Shown here: positions 31,216-40,231 of the stretch, piece by piece
How positions within the stretch are numbered: position 1 is the first letter of the stretch
Layout of the letters: the number at the start of each line of letters is the position of its first letter
NCBI GenBank assembly: GCA_039822105.1
Contig: JBCBMW010000002.1
Span: 1 to 64,000 of the forward strand
Length of the DNA: 64,000 bases
Direction: 5' to 3'
Source of the DNA: Parvularcula sp039822105
GTDB taxonomy: Bacteria; Pseudomonadota; Alphaproteobacteria; Caulobacterales; Parvularculaceae
Notes under the pieces: model-generated
What the model was told of the DNA's origin: nothing
What the model saw: only the letters and a program-made list of their open reading frames with translations
The model's database searches: none
Program-made: the position numbers and the translations under genes

Positions 31216-32916
31216 CTACTGCACACAAGCCGCCGGAACATCTTCGTCCGTCAAGCCGTTGAGGTTCACAAGAAGTCCGTAAAGCGCGCAACGCTGCTCA
31301 GCGTCTAACCGCTGATCACTCTCCAAATCCTCCGTGATACGAGCGAGCGAGTCGGGGGACCCTTTCACGACGAGCCCCTGATCGTCGCGAGAGTCGAAGA
31401 TCATCGTGTGTGCATCTTCGCCGTGCCGGGGCCAATTGGGCAAACCGTCAACAACGGGCGAGCCATCGCGGGCGAAGGAGGCCCAATAGGCACCCATCGC
31501 CCGGCTTAGCTCTTCTCGGCTGTCCCCTGTCTTCGCGGAAAAAACAAACTGATCCGCGTCGCCCAAGAGCGCAAACCTATTAAACACAAACGGAATTTCG
31601 AACGCATGAGCAGCACCGAAGAGCGTTCCGAAATCGGTCAAAAGGAAGCTGCCCGCGTCATCCCAATCAAACTGATACGAGTAAACATCCGGATTGCCGG
31701 CCGCTCCCGTACCCTCCGCGAGCATGTGAACCGCCCGCAGCCGCCATATGCGCGCCGAGTACTCTGATGCGGCTTCGTAGAAGTCCGGATCAATCGGCTC
31801 ACGGAAGAACCAAAGCTTCTTCCGCGTCAGGAGATCATCGAACGCGAAAAAAAGCTTCATCTCGTCACGATTGGTGCCGGTGATGATGGGCACGTTCTGG
31901 CTTGGACCGGTTTCACCAACCACTTCCAGCAGTGGCCGATCAGGGATCGTGGCTCCGTCCTCGATGATCCGGGGCAAGTCGAGCCACAAGCCATCTGTGC
32001 GCTCATACGCCTCGAAGACGTCTTCTGTGCTTCGTGCACGAAGTGCCTCCATCCCACCTGCTCGCTCGACCACGGCTTTTGAGGCGTTCTGAAGCTCTCC
32101 CGTTTGGCCTAGAGCGTCCGAAACGGACACGCTGTCCATCAGCCCTGACTGGACGATAGCGCGACTGAAAAGCCCCTCCGCCAACGGGCTCATCAACAGC
32201 GCGTTGATGTTGTGACCACCCGCACTTTCACCAAAGATCGTTATATTTGAGGAGCTTCCACCAAAGACGAGCGCATTGCGCTGGACCCATTCCAAGGCAG
32301 CAATGATATCGAGCAATGCAAAGTTGGCAGGCTGACGAACACTCTCCTCGGCCTCGTTACCATCGTCTGGAACCGCGAAGAAGCCCAGCGGGCCTAGGCG
32401 ATACTGCAGGACGACAACGATGACATTCTCGTTCTCCGCCAAATTGTGCGCCTTATAGAGCTGAGACGCTCCGGACACGTTGGACCCACCATGAACCCAC
32501 ACCATAACGGGAAGGTCTTCTCCGCCTGCAGAGGGTGCGTAGACATCGAGGTTGAGGCATTTCTCACTGCCCTCAACGCGACCATTCTCCCATCCCTCGA
32601 TTCGGGTGAACGGCGTGGCAACCTGTGCGCAGGCTGGACCAAAGGCCGTTCCATCGTGAACGCCCTCCCAGGGTTCGACCGGCCTTGGTGCGCGCCAACG
32701 CCCTTCTCCGCCCGTATCACCGGCGAAGGGTAAGCCCCGCCAGACATGTGCACCATTCTCCTCGATAAAGCCCACCGCGGCGCCGCCATCGATCTCAACC
32801 CGCGTGGCTGGATCCGGAACAATCGTCCGAGGCCCAAGATCGCCCTTGCTGCATCCGGTGACCACAACGGCCACCGCCAGCATCAAAACCCAACAATTTC
32901 TCTGTCTATTCGTCAT
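31216..32916 (-). CDS. Lipoprotein type-B carboxylesterase
   Basis: A 566-residue carboxylesterase/lipase family B enzyme. Its N-terminus is a lipoprotein signal (WVLMLAVAVVVTGC, lipobox VTGC), so it should sit anchored on the periplasmic or outer face. Family text includes the oxyanion loop VMVWVHGGSNVSG, VLQYRLGPLGFF, and ITIFGESAGGHNINALLM with nucleophile Ser231; the C-terminal AHAFEIPFVFN carries the His region. I use the ATG at 32916 (AAGG upstream); longer readings add a non-signal leader. It diverges from a TonB receptor, which suggests it cleaves an imported ester. Confidence 0.88.
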   Translation of the reverse strand: MTNRQRNCWVLMLAVAVVVTGCSKGDLGPRTIVPDPATRVEIDGGAAVGFIEENGAHVWRGLPFAGDTGGEGRWRAPRPVEPWEGVHDGTAFGPACAQVATPFTRIEGWENGRVEGSEKCLNLDVYAPSAGGEDLPVMVWVHGGSNVSGASQLYKAHNLAENENVIVVVLQYRLGPLGFFAVPDDGNEAEESVRQPANFALLDIIAALEWVQRNALVFGGSSSNITIFGESAGGHNINALLMSPLAEGLFSRAIVQSGLMDSVSVSDALGQTGELQNASKAVVERAGGMEALRARSTEDVFEAYERTDGLWLDLPRIIEDGATIPDRPLLEVVGETGPSQNVPIITGTNRDEMKLFFAFDDLLTRKKLWFFREPIDPDFYEAASEYSARIWRLRAVHMLAEGTGAAGNPDVYSYQFDWDDAGSFLLTDFGTLFGAAHAFEIPFVFNRFALLGDADQFVFSAKTGDSREELSRAMGAYWASFARDGSPVVDGLPNWPRHGEDAHTMIFDSRDDQGLVVKGSPDSLARITEDLESDQRLDAEQRCALYGLLVNLNGLTDEDVPAACVQ

Positions 32917-33014
32917 CTCGCGCACCTTCATCCTGCCATCAGCATGGCGCCTCAGCCCGCCGATGCAATTGTTTCCGCCCAAAAAAGCAGCGCCACACTC
33001 GGGGCGCATCACAC

Positions 33015-33034
33015 TATTGACGATTAGTACAATA
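33015..33034 (-). promoter_or_regulatory. 20-bp regulon site, copy 1
   Basis: Read on the minus strand the site is TATTGTACTAATCGTCAATA. It matches copies at 36440 and 39421 with TATTG and CAATA arms exactly 10 bases apart. It lies between the divergent esterase and TonB receptor genes and covers a TTGACG -35-like element with TACAGT 16 bases further right, so a bound protein would block that promoter. Confidence 0.7.
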
Positions 33035-33083
33035 AGCCTACAGTTCAACAAACGCCGGTCAACGGCTCAGTCGGGAGGGAACC

Positions 33084-35426
33084 ATGACATTCACAACGAG
33101 AGCACTGCTGCTCACCACCGCCTTAGGGGTCCTGAGCCCTCATCTCGGCGCAAACGCACAGACAACGGACCGTGACGAAGACGTTGTGATCGTGACTGCA
33201 CAGCGTCAGGAGCAATCACTTCAAGAGGTGCCGCTCGCGGTAACCGCGCTCACCGGTAGGGACATTGCGGCAGCGCGAATCGAGGACACACTCGACCTTC
33301 AGTTCAACGCGCCGAACGTGATCCTATCGGCGAACCGCAACCTGACGATCCGCGGTGTGGGCTCGCAATCCTTTGGCGGCAGCAACGACACCAATATCGG
33401 CGTCCTCTACAATGGTGTCTTCCTGCAGTCGGGCAGCACCTTCGGCGAATTCTTTGATCTTGAGCGGATTGAGGTCCTCCGTGGACCGCAGGGTACGCTC
33501 TTCGGTCGCAATACAACGGGCGGTGTTTTGAGTGTGGTGCCAGCGAAGCCAAAGGATGAGTTTGGCGGCTACCTCTCCGTTCAACTGGAAAGCTATGAGG
33601 GTATCCGCTCAGAAGGCGCCCTCAACATCCCGCTTGGCGGCGGGTTCTCACAACGTTTTGCTGCGCACTACCTCAAGCGAGACGGCTACACCGAGAACCT
33701 GTTCAACGGAAACCGCATTGACGGTCGGGATCAGTACACTCTGCGTTCGACAACGCGCTATCAGAACGCAGACGGTTTCACAGCGGATCTGTTCGTAACT
33801 TATTTCCACGAAGACTCCGATCGGGGGAACAACGCCAAAGCGCTTTGTGCACCCGACCCCATCTTCGGCTGCTCGCCAGATGCGCTGGCAACGGACTTCC
33901 CGTCCGTCAACTTCCCGATCGATCAGGCTCTGATCAACGGTATCGTCCGGCCTGACACCTTTGCAGAAAACCCATCAAATCTGCGGCAGGTCAACTTCGA
34001 CATCGATCCAGAAACGCGTGCGGAAGACTTGCTGGTAAGCCTTGAGCTCAACAAAGAATTCGGCGCCCTGACTCTCACTTCTGTCACGGGCTATCGTGAT
34101 GCTGAAGGCGACGGTAACCGCGACTTTGACCAAGGCGTGCGCCAGAACGCCTTCAATCCTGGGGATTTTCTGACACCCTTCGGCCCCCTGACCGTTCCCG
34201 ACAACGGGTTTGGCAATGGTGTCTTGACCTATCTTCTTGATGAGGAGTTGGTCACCACCACGGACTATCGCAGTTCACAGCTCGGACGCAGCACGGCGGA
34301 GCAGTTCAGCCAGGAGGTTCGTCTTGCGTCGGACTATGATGGCGCGCTGAACTTCCTTCTTGGTGCTTACTATCTTGATGCCGAGAACAGCGGCGAAGTG
34401 ACGACGTTCACCCCGGCCAACCGCACCTTCGGTTTCATCGCCAGCGGTAACACGCCAGAGGCGACGACGGAGTCCTATGCCGTGTTCGGTGAGGTTTACA
34501 TCGATCTCACCGATAATCTACAGATCCTTGGCGGGGCCCGCTACACCGAGGACGAAAAGAGCATTCAGACCGCCAGCGGCACCTTCGCCCTTCCCGCGTT
34601 TTTCGAAGATGAAACAACCTTCGAAGCATGGACGGGTCGCGCGAGCATCAGCTGGTCACCTGAATTGCCATTCAGTGATGAGAGCAATCTCTACGCCACC
34701 TACCAGCGCGGGTTCAAATCCGGCGGCTTCAACCCCGGCAATGTCGATAACCCCACCTTCGACTCAGAGTTCATCGATGCCTTTGAGATCGGTGCCAAGA
34801 GCACCTTCGCGAACGGCGATGTGCGCCTGAACCTGGCGGCGTTCCACTACGATTATGAAAACCTGATCGTCGGGAACATTGTTGGCACGCTGGCCACCAA
34901 TGTGAATATTCCTGAAGTGCGTGTACGGGGCTTTGAGGCCGAGATGGTCGCAACACCGACAGACCGCTTGCGGCTCGAGGCGTCCCTAGGCGTTCTCGAT
35001 ACAGAGGTCTTGAGCGACTTCCTATCGTCAGATCCGACACGGGGCGGCGCGTTCTTCCAACTCAAAGGCAACGAGCTTCCCAACGCTCCCAACCATACGA
35101 TCAAGCTGGCGGCCGAGTACGTTCAGCCCCTCGCCAATGGTGTGACCGTCCGTCCGCGTGTTGATTACTATACGCAAGGCAGCTTCTACTCCCGCGAGTT
35201 CAACACCGGTGCTGATGAATTGGACGGCTGGGATCAGCTTGACCTGCAAGTTCAGTTCACCCGAGATGATGCACCGTGGCAGTTCACAGCGTTCGTCAAG
35301 AACGTTCTGGACGAGGATGACATCACCTTCGCCGAAGCGAACTCCGAGCTCGTTGGCAGCTTCCGCGGTGTCTTCCTGCTCGACCCGCGGGTCATTGGCG
35401 CGCAGTTGCGGGTCAGTTTCGACTAG
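33084..35426 (+). CDS. TonB-dependent receptor (catabolic type)
   Basis: A 780-residue outer membrane receptor with signal peptide (ALLLTTALGVLSPHLGANA) and GGGAGGGAACC-type ribosome site before the ATG. TonB box-like EDVVIVTAQRQEQSLQEV is followed by the plug (NLTIRGVGSQSFGG; ERIEVLRGPQGTLFGRNTTG) and barrel, ending RVIGAQLRVSFD. This layout is that of sphingomonad/caulobacter receptors for organic substrates and not of classic ferric siderophore receptors. Context (esterase, hydrolase, dehydrogenase) suggests import of the compound those enzymes attack. The 3' end overlaps the convergent hydrolase gene by 14 bases. Confidence 0.9.
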   Translation: MTFTTRALLLTTALGVLSPHLGANAQTTDRDEDVVIVTAQRQEQSLQEVPLAVTALTGRDIAAARIEDTLDLQFNAPNVILSANRNLTIRGVGSQSFGGSNDTNIGVLYNGVFLQSGSTFGEFFDLERIEVLRGPQGTLFGRNTTGGVLSVVPAKPKDEFGGYLSVQLESYEGIRSEGALNIPLGGGFSQRFAAHYLKRDGYTENLFNGNRIDGRDQYTLRSTTRYQNADGFTADLFVTYFHEDSDRGNNAKALCAPDPIFGCSPDALATDFPSVNFPIDQALINGIVRPDTFAENPSNLRQVNFDIDPETRAEDLLVSLELNKEFGALTLTSVTGYRDAEGDGNRDFDQGVRQNAFNPGDFLTPFGPLTVPDNGFGNGVLTYLLDEELVTTTDYRSSQLGRSTAEQFSQEVRLASDYDGALNFLLGAYYLDAENSGEVTTFTPANRTFGFIASGNTPEATTESYAVFGEVYIDLTDNLQILGGARYTEDEKSIQTASGTFALPAFFEDETTFEAWTGRASISWSPELPFSDESNLYATYQRGFKSGGFNPGNVDNPTFDSEFIDAFEIGAKSTFANGDVRLNLAAFHYDYENLIVGNIVGTLATNVNIPEVRVRGFEAEMVATPTDRLRLEASLGVLDTEVLSDFLSSDPTRGGAFFQLKGNELPNAPNHTIKLAAEYVQPLANGVTVRPRVDYYTQGSFYSREFNTGADELDGWDQLDLQVQFTRDDAPWQFTAFVKNVLDEDDITFAEANSELVGSFRGVFLLDPRVIGAQLRVSFD

Positions 35427-36408
35427 GCTCGGCCTTCTTCCTCCTCTCAAAGAACCGGCGAAGTGCAGCATTCACTTCGCTGGGGTCTTCGAAGGTCAGC
35501 CAGTGACGGGATCCGGCGATGGCTTCAATGGCCACGTCGGGTCCCTTCTTCCCCAGGGATTGCCACGTCTCCGGAACAAAAACGGGATCGTTCTCACCCC
35601 AAATGATCAGTGCCGGCACGTTCAACTGCACGTCCGCGCTTGGCCACGTGGCATCTTCGTCGATCTTGTCAAACGAAGGGAAATTGGCGCGGTACCAGTT
35701 CATCCCGGCATAAAGGGCATCGGGGTCAGTGATCGCACGTTCGAAGAGACGCCCTTCTTCCGTCGAAAGCTCCCCAGCATCGATATTAGCCCTGTAAGAG
35801 ATCTCAAAAAGCGTTTCAGAAACAGGGCCATCGACGATGTCGTCGTAGGTGATGTCCCCGAACCGCTCGATGTACCCTGAACGTGCTCGCTGCTCCGGTG
35901 ATGAGGCGAGAAGCTTCAACATCTCCGTAAACGGCGGAGCGGCCAAACTGACTGCGCCCTTCAAACGATCCGGACGATCCTCGGCGAACGCCAAAACCAG
36001 CGCCCCGCCCCAATCATGGCCCACGATGAAGAACGGCTCATCGCCTGCGAAGGCGGACGCGACACCATCAAGCTGCGCCGCAAGATCGGAGATCGCGTAG
36101 GCGTCTGTTTCCGACGGCTTCTCGGATGCGCCGGCACCCAATGCATCAATCGCGACCACTTGATAGTCAGTAACCAGGTCGATCATCTGATCATGGAAGT
36201 GGTACCAGAAGCTCGGAAAACCGTGGACGAACAAAACCAACTCGCCATGCCCACCGGTCACAGCATGAAGCTCTCGACCGTTCACCTGCACCATCTGCGA
36301 TGCAAAAACTTCGGCACCCACTTCGCGGTTTAGCAGTTCCACGGCATCCAGAGATGCTGCCGCCGCACCTTCCATCGCCAGCACTGTCAGGATCGCTCCA
36401 AAGGCCAC
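35413..36408 (-). CDS. Exported alpha/beta hydrolase (epoxide hydrolase/haloalkane dehalogenase-like)
   Basis: A 331-residue alpha/beta hydrolase. HGFPSFWYHF (about residues 62-71) supplies the oxyanion region, and FIVGHDWGGALVLA places Asp132 at the nucleophile position, the hallmark of epoxide hydrolases and dehalogenases rather than Ser esterases. The C-terminal GSRHWLTFEDP holds the His. The first 19 residues are hydrophobic (AILTVLAMEGAAAAS) and look like a signal, though unusually without a positive charge. The start is GTG at 36408 after AAAAGGAG. It is divergent from the quinohemoprotein gene, with copy 2 of the 20-bp site between them. Confidence 0.82.
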   Translation of the reverse strand: MAFGAILTVLAMEGAAAASLDAVELLNREVGAEVFASQMVQVNGRELHAVTGGHGELVLFVHGFPSFWYHFHDQMIDLVTDYQVVAIDALGAGASEKPSETDAYAISDLAAQLDGVASAFAGDEPFFIVGHDWGGALVLAFAEDRPDRLKGAVSLAAPPFTEMLKLLASSPEQRARSGYIERFGDITYDDIVDGPVSETLFEISYRANIDAGELSTEEGRLFERAITDPDALYAGMNWYRANFPSFDKIDEDATWPSADVQLNVPALIIWGENDPVFVPETWQSLGKKGPDVAIEAIAGSRHWLTFEDPSEVNAALRRFFERRKKAEPSRN

Positions 36409-36439
36409 GCGCGTCTCCTTTTCGATTGACGTTTATCCC

Positions 36440-36459
36440 TATTGCGCATTTCGTCAATA
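36440..36459 (+). promoter_or_regulatory. 20-bp regulon site, copy 2
   Basis: The site reads TATTGCGCATTTCGTCAATA, 17 bases before the quinohemoprotein start, in the 68-base divergent region. It shares 16 of 20 bases with the minus-strand reading of copy 3. A second, wider dyad, ATTGACG (36425-36431) and CGTCAAT (36452-36458), partly overlaps it. Confidence 0.7.
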
Positions 36460-36476
36460 AAGCTAACCATGGCGCT

Positions 36477-38345
36477 ATGAGAGCCGACTTTGCATCGCTT
36501 ATCCTGCTGATGTTTCTCGTCTTGTGCGCTTGCGGAGACGATGGCGGCGACGCCGTGGTTCTTGGAGAGAACGTCGCCTGGCCCATTGAACAGGTGAGTT
36601 CGGCGGAGATCGCTCGCATCGAAAGGCTGTTTCAAACGAGCTGCGCATCCTGCCACGATGGCGGGATCAACGAAGCTCCGCTGACGTCAGCGCTGCGACG
36701 CTTGTCAGAAGAGACGATCCACAAGGCTCTGCAGGACGGGGTGATGAGCCAACAAGGCGCAAGTCTTACCCCGAAAGACAGGCAAGCTATAGCACAGTGG
36801 CTTTCGGATACGGAGGAAACGCCGGAAACAGAGCTGCCGGCTTGCAAGGCTGCTCCCGTGTTGCAGGCGGAAACGGCATGGCCGCGATGGGGCGCCGAGC
36901 TCGCCAACACGAGGTATCTCGACTCCATCTCTACAGAGATCAATGGGAATTGGTTCGAGAACGCTTCTCTCGAATGGGTGTTTGGCCTTCCCGGCGCTGC
37001 GCGTGCCCGCTCGCAACCCGTTGTCACCGGCGATGTCGCGTTCTTCGGAAGCCAAAGCGGAACGGTTTACGCCATCGATTTGTCTGAACGCTGCCAATAT
37101 TGGCGATACGAAGCGGGCGCTGAGGTCCGCAGCTCGCCGACACTCTGGCTCGATGACGTTAGCGATCCGATGCTGGTCTTCGGTGATTTCGATGCGCATG
37201 TGCATGCCGTTTCTGCCGTCGATGGGGCTCTCATCTGGCGCCAGGACGTTCGCGATCATCCCGACGGGACGATCACAGGCTCACTCACCGTCGCTGGCGG
37301 ACAAGTCTTTGTTCCGATGAGTTCTCGCGAAGTCGTCAGCGCTTTCGATCCCGCCTATCCCTGCTGCACGTTCCGCGGAGGGATCACTGCCCTTGATTTG
37401 TTCAGTGGCGAGATGCGCTGGCGCTTCTTCACGACAGACGAGGCCCAACGTCAGGGCGAGAACACCGCTGGTACGGAGCAATTCGGACCATCAGGGGCAC
37501 CTGTTTGGTCAGTACCGACAGCTGACCTGAAACGAGGCCTTCTCTATATCGGCACTGGCCAAAACTACTCAACACCAGCCAACGATCTTTCGAGCGCTAT
37601 CCTCGCCCTGCGGATGGATGATGGCTCCCTTGCCTGGGCCACGCAGACCGTCCCTGAGGATGCTTGGAACGCTTCCTGCCTCACCGACAAAGTCAACTGC
37701 CCCGATGAACACGGACCAGATTTCGATTTTGGCGCCGCCCCCATTTTGGTCGACCTTGACGGTGGAGGCTCCATCATTCTTGCCGGACAAAAATCGGGGG
37801 AGATCTTCGGCATCGACCCCGACAGGGACGGTGACATCCTCTGGCGCCGAAAGGTGGGGCGCGGAGGATATAGCGGTGGCGTTCATTGGGGCATGGCGAC
37901 CGATGGCCAGCGCCTGTTCGTTGGAATCGCCGACAACGGCGGACACGAAACAGCCCAAGGTCCGCGCCGCCCTGGCATGCATGCGTTTGACGTCACAACA
38001 GGCGAGCCGCTTTGGTCGACGCCGGAGCCCGCCTATTGCGACGACCACCTCCACGCGTGCCAAACCAACATTTCAGCGGCAATCACAGCCGTGCCTGGCG
38101 CCGTGATCGCTGGTGGCCTAGATGGACGGATCAAAGCCTATCATGCCGTAGACGGATCGGTTCTTTGGAGCTTTGACACCAATAGAAGCTTCCAAGCTGA
38201 GAACGATGTCCAAGTGACCGGCGGGAGCATCGACTCAAGCGGGCCGATCATTGCCGGCGACCGCATGGTGATCAATTCCGGATATGATAAGTTCGGACAA
38301 ATTCCCGGCAATGCTCTGCTGATCTTCCGATCGGAAGGAAACTGA
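36477..38345 (+). CDS. Lipoprotein quinohemoprotein dehydrogenase (PVA dehydrogenase-like)
   Basis: A 622-residue exported enzyme. The signal ends in a lipobox-like LCAC (LILLMFLVLCACGDDG). An N-terminal cytochrome c domain has one heme site, CASCH (TSCASCHDGGINEAP, about residues 54-68). From about residue 130 a PQQ-type eight-bladed propeller follows with repeated YAIDL...W and ALDLFSGEMRWRFF, YIGTGQNYSTPANDLSSAI and AYHAVDGSVLWSFDT blades. The heme-first, PQQ-second order is that of polyvinyl alcohol dehydrogenase. It would oxidise an alcohol in the periplasm and pass electrons to the respiratory chain. ATG at 36477 overlaps the stop of a three-codon ORF (36469-36480). The next gene overlaps by one base. 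Confidence 0.85.
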   Translation: MRADFASLILLMFLVLCACGDDGGDAVVLGENVAWPIEQVSSAEIARIERLFQTSCASCHDGGINEAPLTSALRRLSEETIHKALQDGVMSQQGASLTPKDRQAIAQWLSDTEETPETELPACKAAPVLQAETAWPRWGAELANTRYLDSISTEINGNWFENASLEWVFGLPGAARARSQPVVTGDVAFFGSQSGTVYAIDLSERCQYWRYEAGAEVRSSPTLWLDDVSDPMLVFGDFDAHVHAVSAVDGALIWRQDVRDHPDGTITGSLTVAGGQVFVPMSSREVVSAFDPAYPCCTFRGGITALDLFSGEMRWRFFTTDEAQRQGENTAGTEQFGPSGAPVWSVPTADLKRGLLYIGTGQNYSTPANDLSSAILALRMDDGSLAWATQTVPEDAWNASCLTDKVNCPDEHGPDFDFGAAPILVDLDGGGSIILAGQKSGEIFGIDPDRDGDILWRRKVGRGGYSGGVHWGMATDGQRLFVGIADNGGHETAQGPRRPGMHAFDVTTGEPLWSTPEPAYCDDHLHACQTNISAAITAVPGAVIAGGLDGRIKAYHAVDGSVLWSFDTNRSFQAENDVQVTGGSIDSSGPIIAGDRMVINSGYDKFGQIPGNALLIFRSEGN

Positions 38346-39382
38346 TGGCTCATACAACCACAACGTTACGCGTAATCACTGCAAGCCTGGCTCTTATGTT
38401 TTTAACACAGTCGGGCTGCGCAGAAAAGAGTTCACCGATCATCGGCCTCCGGACCATTGGCGTTGCAGTTCCCGACATCGAAGCGACGATTGCGTTCTAT
38501 GAACAGGTGTATCCGATGGCGGTGGTTGCGCGATACACGGTCGATGCCGAGGTGTTTGGAGCGCTCACATCGGACCTCTCGGATAGTACGGTGCAGGTTG
38601 CTGAGATCGAACTTCCCAATGTCTACCTCCGGCTTTTTGATTTCTCTGCGGAAAAGGCACCAGCTGGCGTTGAAAGGCCCGTCTATCAGGCCGGTTTCAA
38701 TCATATGGCACTGATATCGCCCCTCGAGAACGACGCCTACGCACAGTTTGGGTCTGCCGGGATGGAGTATATTAGCCGCGGTGATGCGCCCGTGGATATC
38801 CGGGGTGTGGGCTACCTTTACGCCTATGGCCGCGACCCCAACGGGACGATGGTCGAACTGGAGATGGCGCCCGAGCCCATACGGTCCGGAGACTTTTGGG
38901 TCGGTCATATCGCAACCGTCACACCGGATATCGATCGCCTGGTCGCGTTTTACGAAAGCCTGCTCGGATACGATGTTCGAACGACACTCAGTATACCCAA
39001 GCATCCGCGCCTTGATGACGTTGCCGATCTTGATGGCGTGAGCATCAATGGCGCCTGGTTCGTCCTTCGGAATATCGAGCTCGAGCTTTGGAGTTACGTC
39101 AAGCCGGAGACGGTCGCCTATGAGGCACCGCCCTTGATCGATCGCCTGGGGTACAACCTCATGACGTTTGAGGTGACTGACCTTAAGGCGGGTATCGCGC
39201 ATCTTAAGGCGCAAGGCATCCCAATCATTGGTGAGCCGAGCAATGTGGCGGGCTGGGACATCGCCTATTTTCGGGATCCCGACGGAAATCTCCTCGCCCT
39301 CGAACAACGATCCAAAAGCGCTGTCACACCGTCCATCGCCGAGAAAGCATGGATCGATGTAGCGACCTTCGGCCGAGAATGA
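38345..39382 (+). CDS. Exported two-domain VOC family protein
   Basis: A 345-residue protein with two vicinal-oxygen-chelate domains, as in extradiol dioxygenases and glyoxalase-like lyases. Domain one runs about residues 35-175 (IGVAVPDIEATIAFYEQVYP; FNHMALIS; GRDPNGTMVELEM) and domain two about 185-320 (VGHIATVTPDIDRLVAFYES; FRDPDGNLLALEQ). His and Glu residues at the metal-ligand positions are visible. The N-terminus is a signal (ITASLALMFLTQSGCAEK); the Cys gives a weak lipobox with Gln at -3. Export is unusual for the VOC family, which is mostly cytosolic. It starts in the TGATG overlap with the quinohemoprotein gene. Confidence 0.78.
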   Translation: MAHTTTTLRVITASLALMFLTQSGCAEKSSPIIGLRTIGVAVPDIEATIAFYEQVYPMAVVARYTVDAEVFGALTSDLSDSTVQVAEIELPNVYLRLFDFSAEKAPAGVERPVYQAGFNHMALISPLENDAYAQFGSAGMEYISRGDAPVDIRGVGYLYAYGRDPNGTMVELEMAPEPIRSGDFWVGHIATVTPDIDRLVAFYESLLGYDVRTTLSIPKHPRLDDVADLDGVSINGAWFVLRNIELELWSYVKPETVAYEAPPLIDRLGYNLMTFEVTDLKAGIAHLKAQGIPIIGEPSNVAGWDIAYFRDPDGNLLALEQRSKSAVTPSIAEKAWIDVATFGRE

Positions 39383-39420
39383 CTGACAGATCGGCGCAGG
39401 GCAGTTCAGCCAATTCCCTT

Positions 39421-39440
39421 TATTGACTTTATGTGCAATA
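39421..39440 (-). promoter_or_regulatory. 20-bp regulon site, copy 3
   Basis: Read on the minus strand the site is TATTGCACATAAAGTCAATA. It lies 23 bases before the SDR start and 38 bases after the VOC gene stop, so the SDR has its own controlled promoter or internal control point. Confidence 0.7.
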
Positions 39441-39463
39441 TGGCCGGAGAAGTGGATTTTGCC

Positions 39464-40231
39464 ATGGATTTTCAGCTTTCTAACAAACGCTTTATCGTCA
39501 CCGGAGGAAGCCGAGGGATCGGCCGAGCCACCGTGTCCGCACTGCTTGCAAGCGGTGCCCGCGTCGCCACCTGCGCCCGTGGGACAGACGGCCTCGAAAG
39601 GCTCAGGGCGGACACCGGTGCTGACAATACCCATCTGTTCACGAAAGCCTTCGATATCCGCGATCCAGCCGCCCTCGAAATGTTCATTGGGGAAGCCACA
39701 GAGGCTTTGGGCGGCCTGGACGGTGCCGTCAGTAACGTCTCGACACGGATCGATCCATCAAGTCCCGAATGGTGGCTCGAAACGTTCGATACCGATCTCA
39801 AACAACACGTCCTGCTCAAAGAACTCTGTGTTCCTGAAATGATCAGCAGCGGCGGCGGAAGCCTTGTGTTCGTTGCGTCCGTTGCCTCCGTCCTCACAAC
39901 ACTTCCTCCTTATGAGGAAGCCTATGGCGCAATGAAAGCGGCCCTGGTGAACCTGACAGGTCAGTGGGCCAACGTTCTTGCAGCACAGAACATCCGCATC
40001 AATGCGGTGTCGCCAGGCCCGGTTTACGCCGACGACGGATGGTGGGGCAAGATCAAAGCAACAAACCCGGAAGCCTACGAGCGAGCAGTCTCGATGATTC
40101 CCATGAAGCGCCTGGCCACCCCCGACGAAATCGCCAATGTCATCGCATTTTTGAGCGGCGACAATGCCTCTTACGTCACGGGCACAAACATCCGTGTCGA
40201 CGGTGGCCTGATCAAATCAGCAAACTTCTAA
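39464..40231 (+). CDS. SDR family oxidoreductase
   Basis: A 255-residue short-chain dehydrogenase. TGGSRGIGRA (about residues 13-22) binds the nucleotide, CARGTDG after strand two suggests NADPH, and EAYGAMKAALVNLTGQW has the Tyr/Lys pair; the Ser is in FVASVASVLT. The NNAG motif is replaced by SNVS (VSNVSTRID), seen in some FabG-like enzymes. The ATG at 39464 follows GGAGAAGTGG; a longer frame upstream overlaps the operator. It is probably the cytoplasmic step of the catabolic block, unlike its exported neighbours. Confidence 0.83.
   Translation: MDFQLSNKRFIVTGGSRGIGRATVSALLASGARVATCARGTDGLERLRADTGADNTHLFTKAFDIRDPAALEMFIGEATEALGGLDGAVSNVSTRIDPSSPEWWLETFDTDLKQHVLLKELCVPEMISSGGGSLVFVASVASVLTTLPPYEEAYGAMKAALVNLTGQWANVLAAQNIRINAVSPGPVYADDGWWGKIKATNPEAYERAVSMIPMKRLATPDEIANVIAFLSGDNASYVTGTNIRVDGGLIKSANF

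Noticed and set aside
36425..36458. Wide ATTGACG/CGTCAAT dyad as the main operator
   Set aside because: It overlaps the TATTG-N10-CAATA site, which recurs at two other promoters in the block; the wide dyad does not recur.
35413..38345. Polyvinyl alcohol degradation operon
   Set aside because: The quinohemoprotein has the right domain order, but the hydrolase has an Asp nucleophile (GHDWGG) unlike serine-type oxidised-PVA hydrolase, and the esterase, VOC and SDR genes are not part of that system.
38432..39634. 400-codon open frame on the minus strand across the VOC and SDR genes
   Set aside because: It crosses two well-supported genes and the operator at 39421, and contains no recognisable motif.
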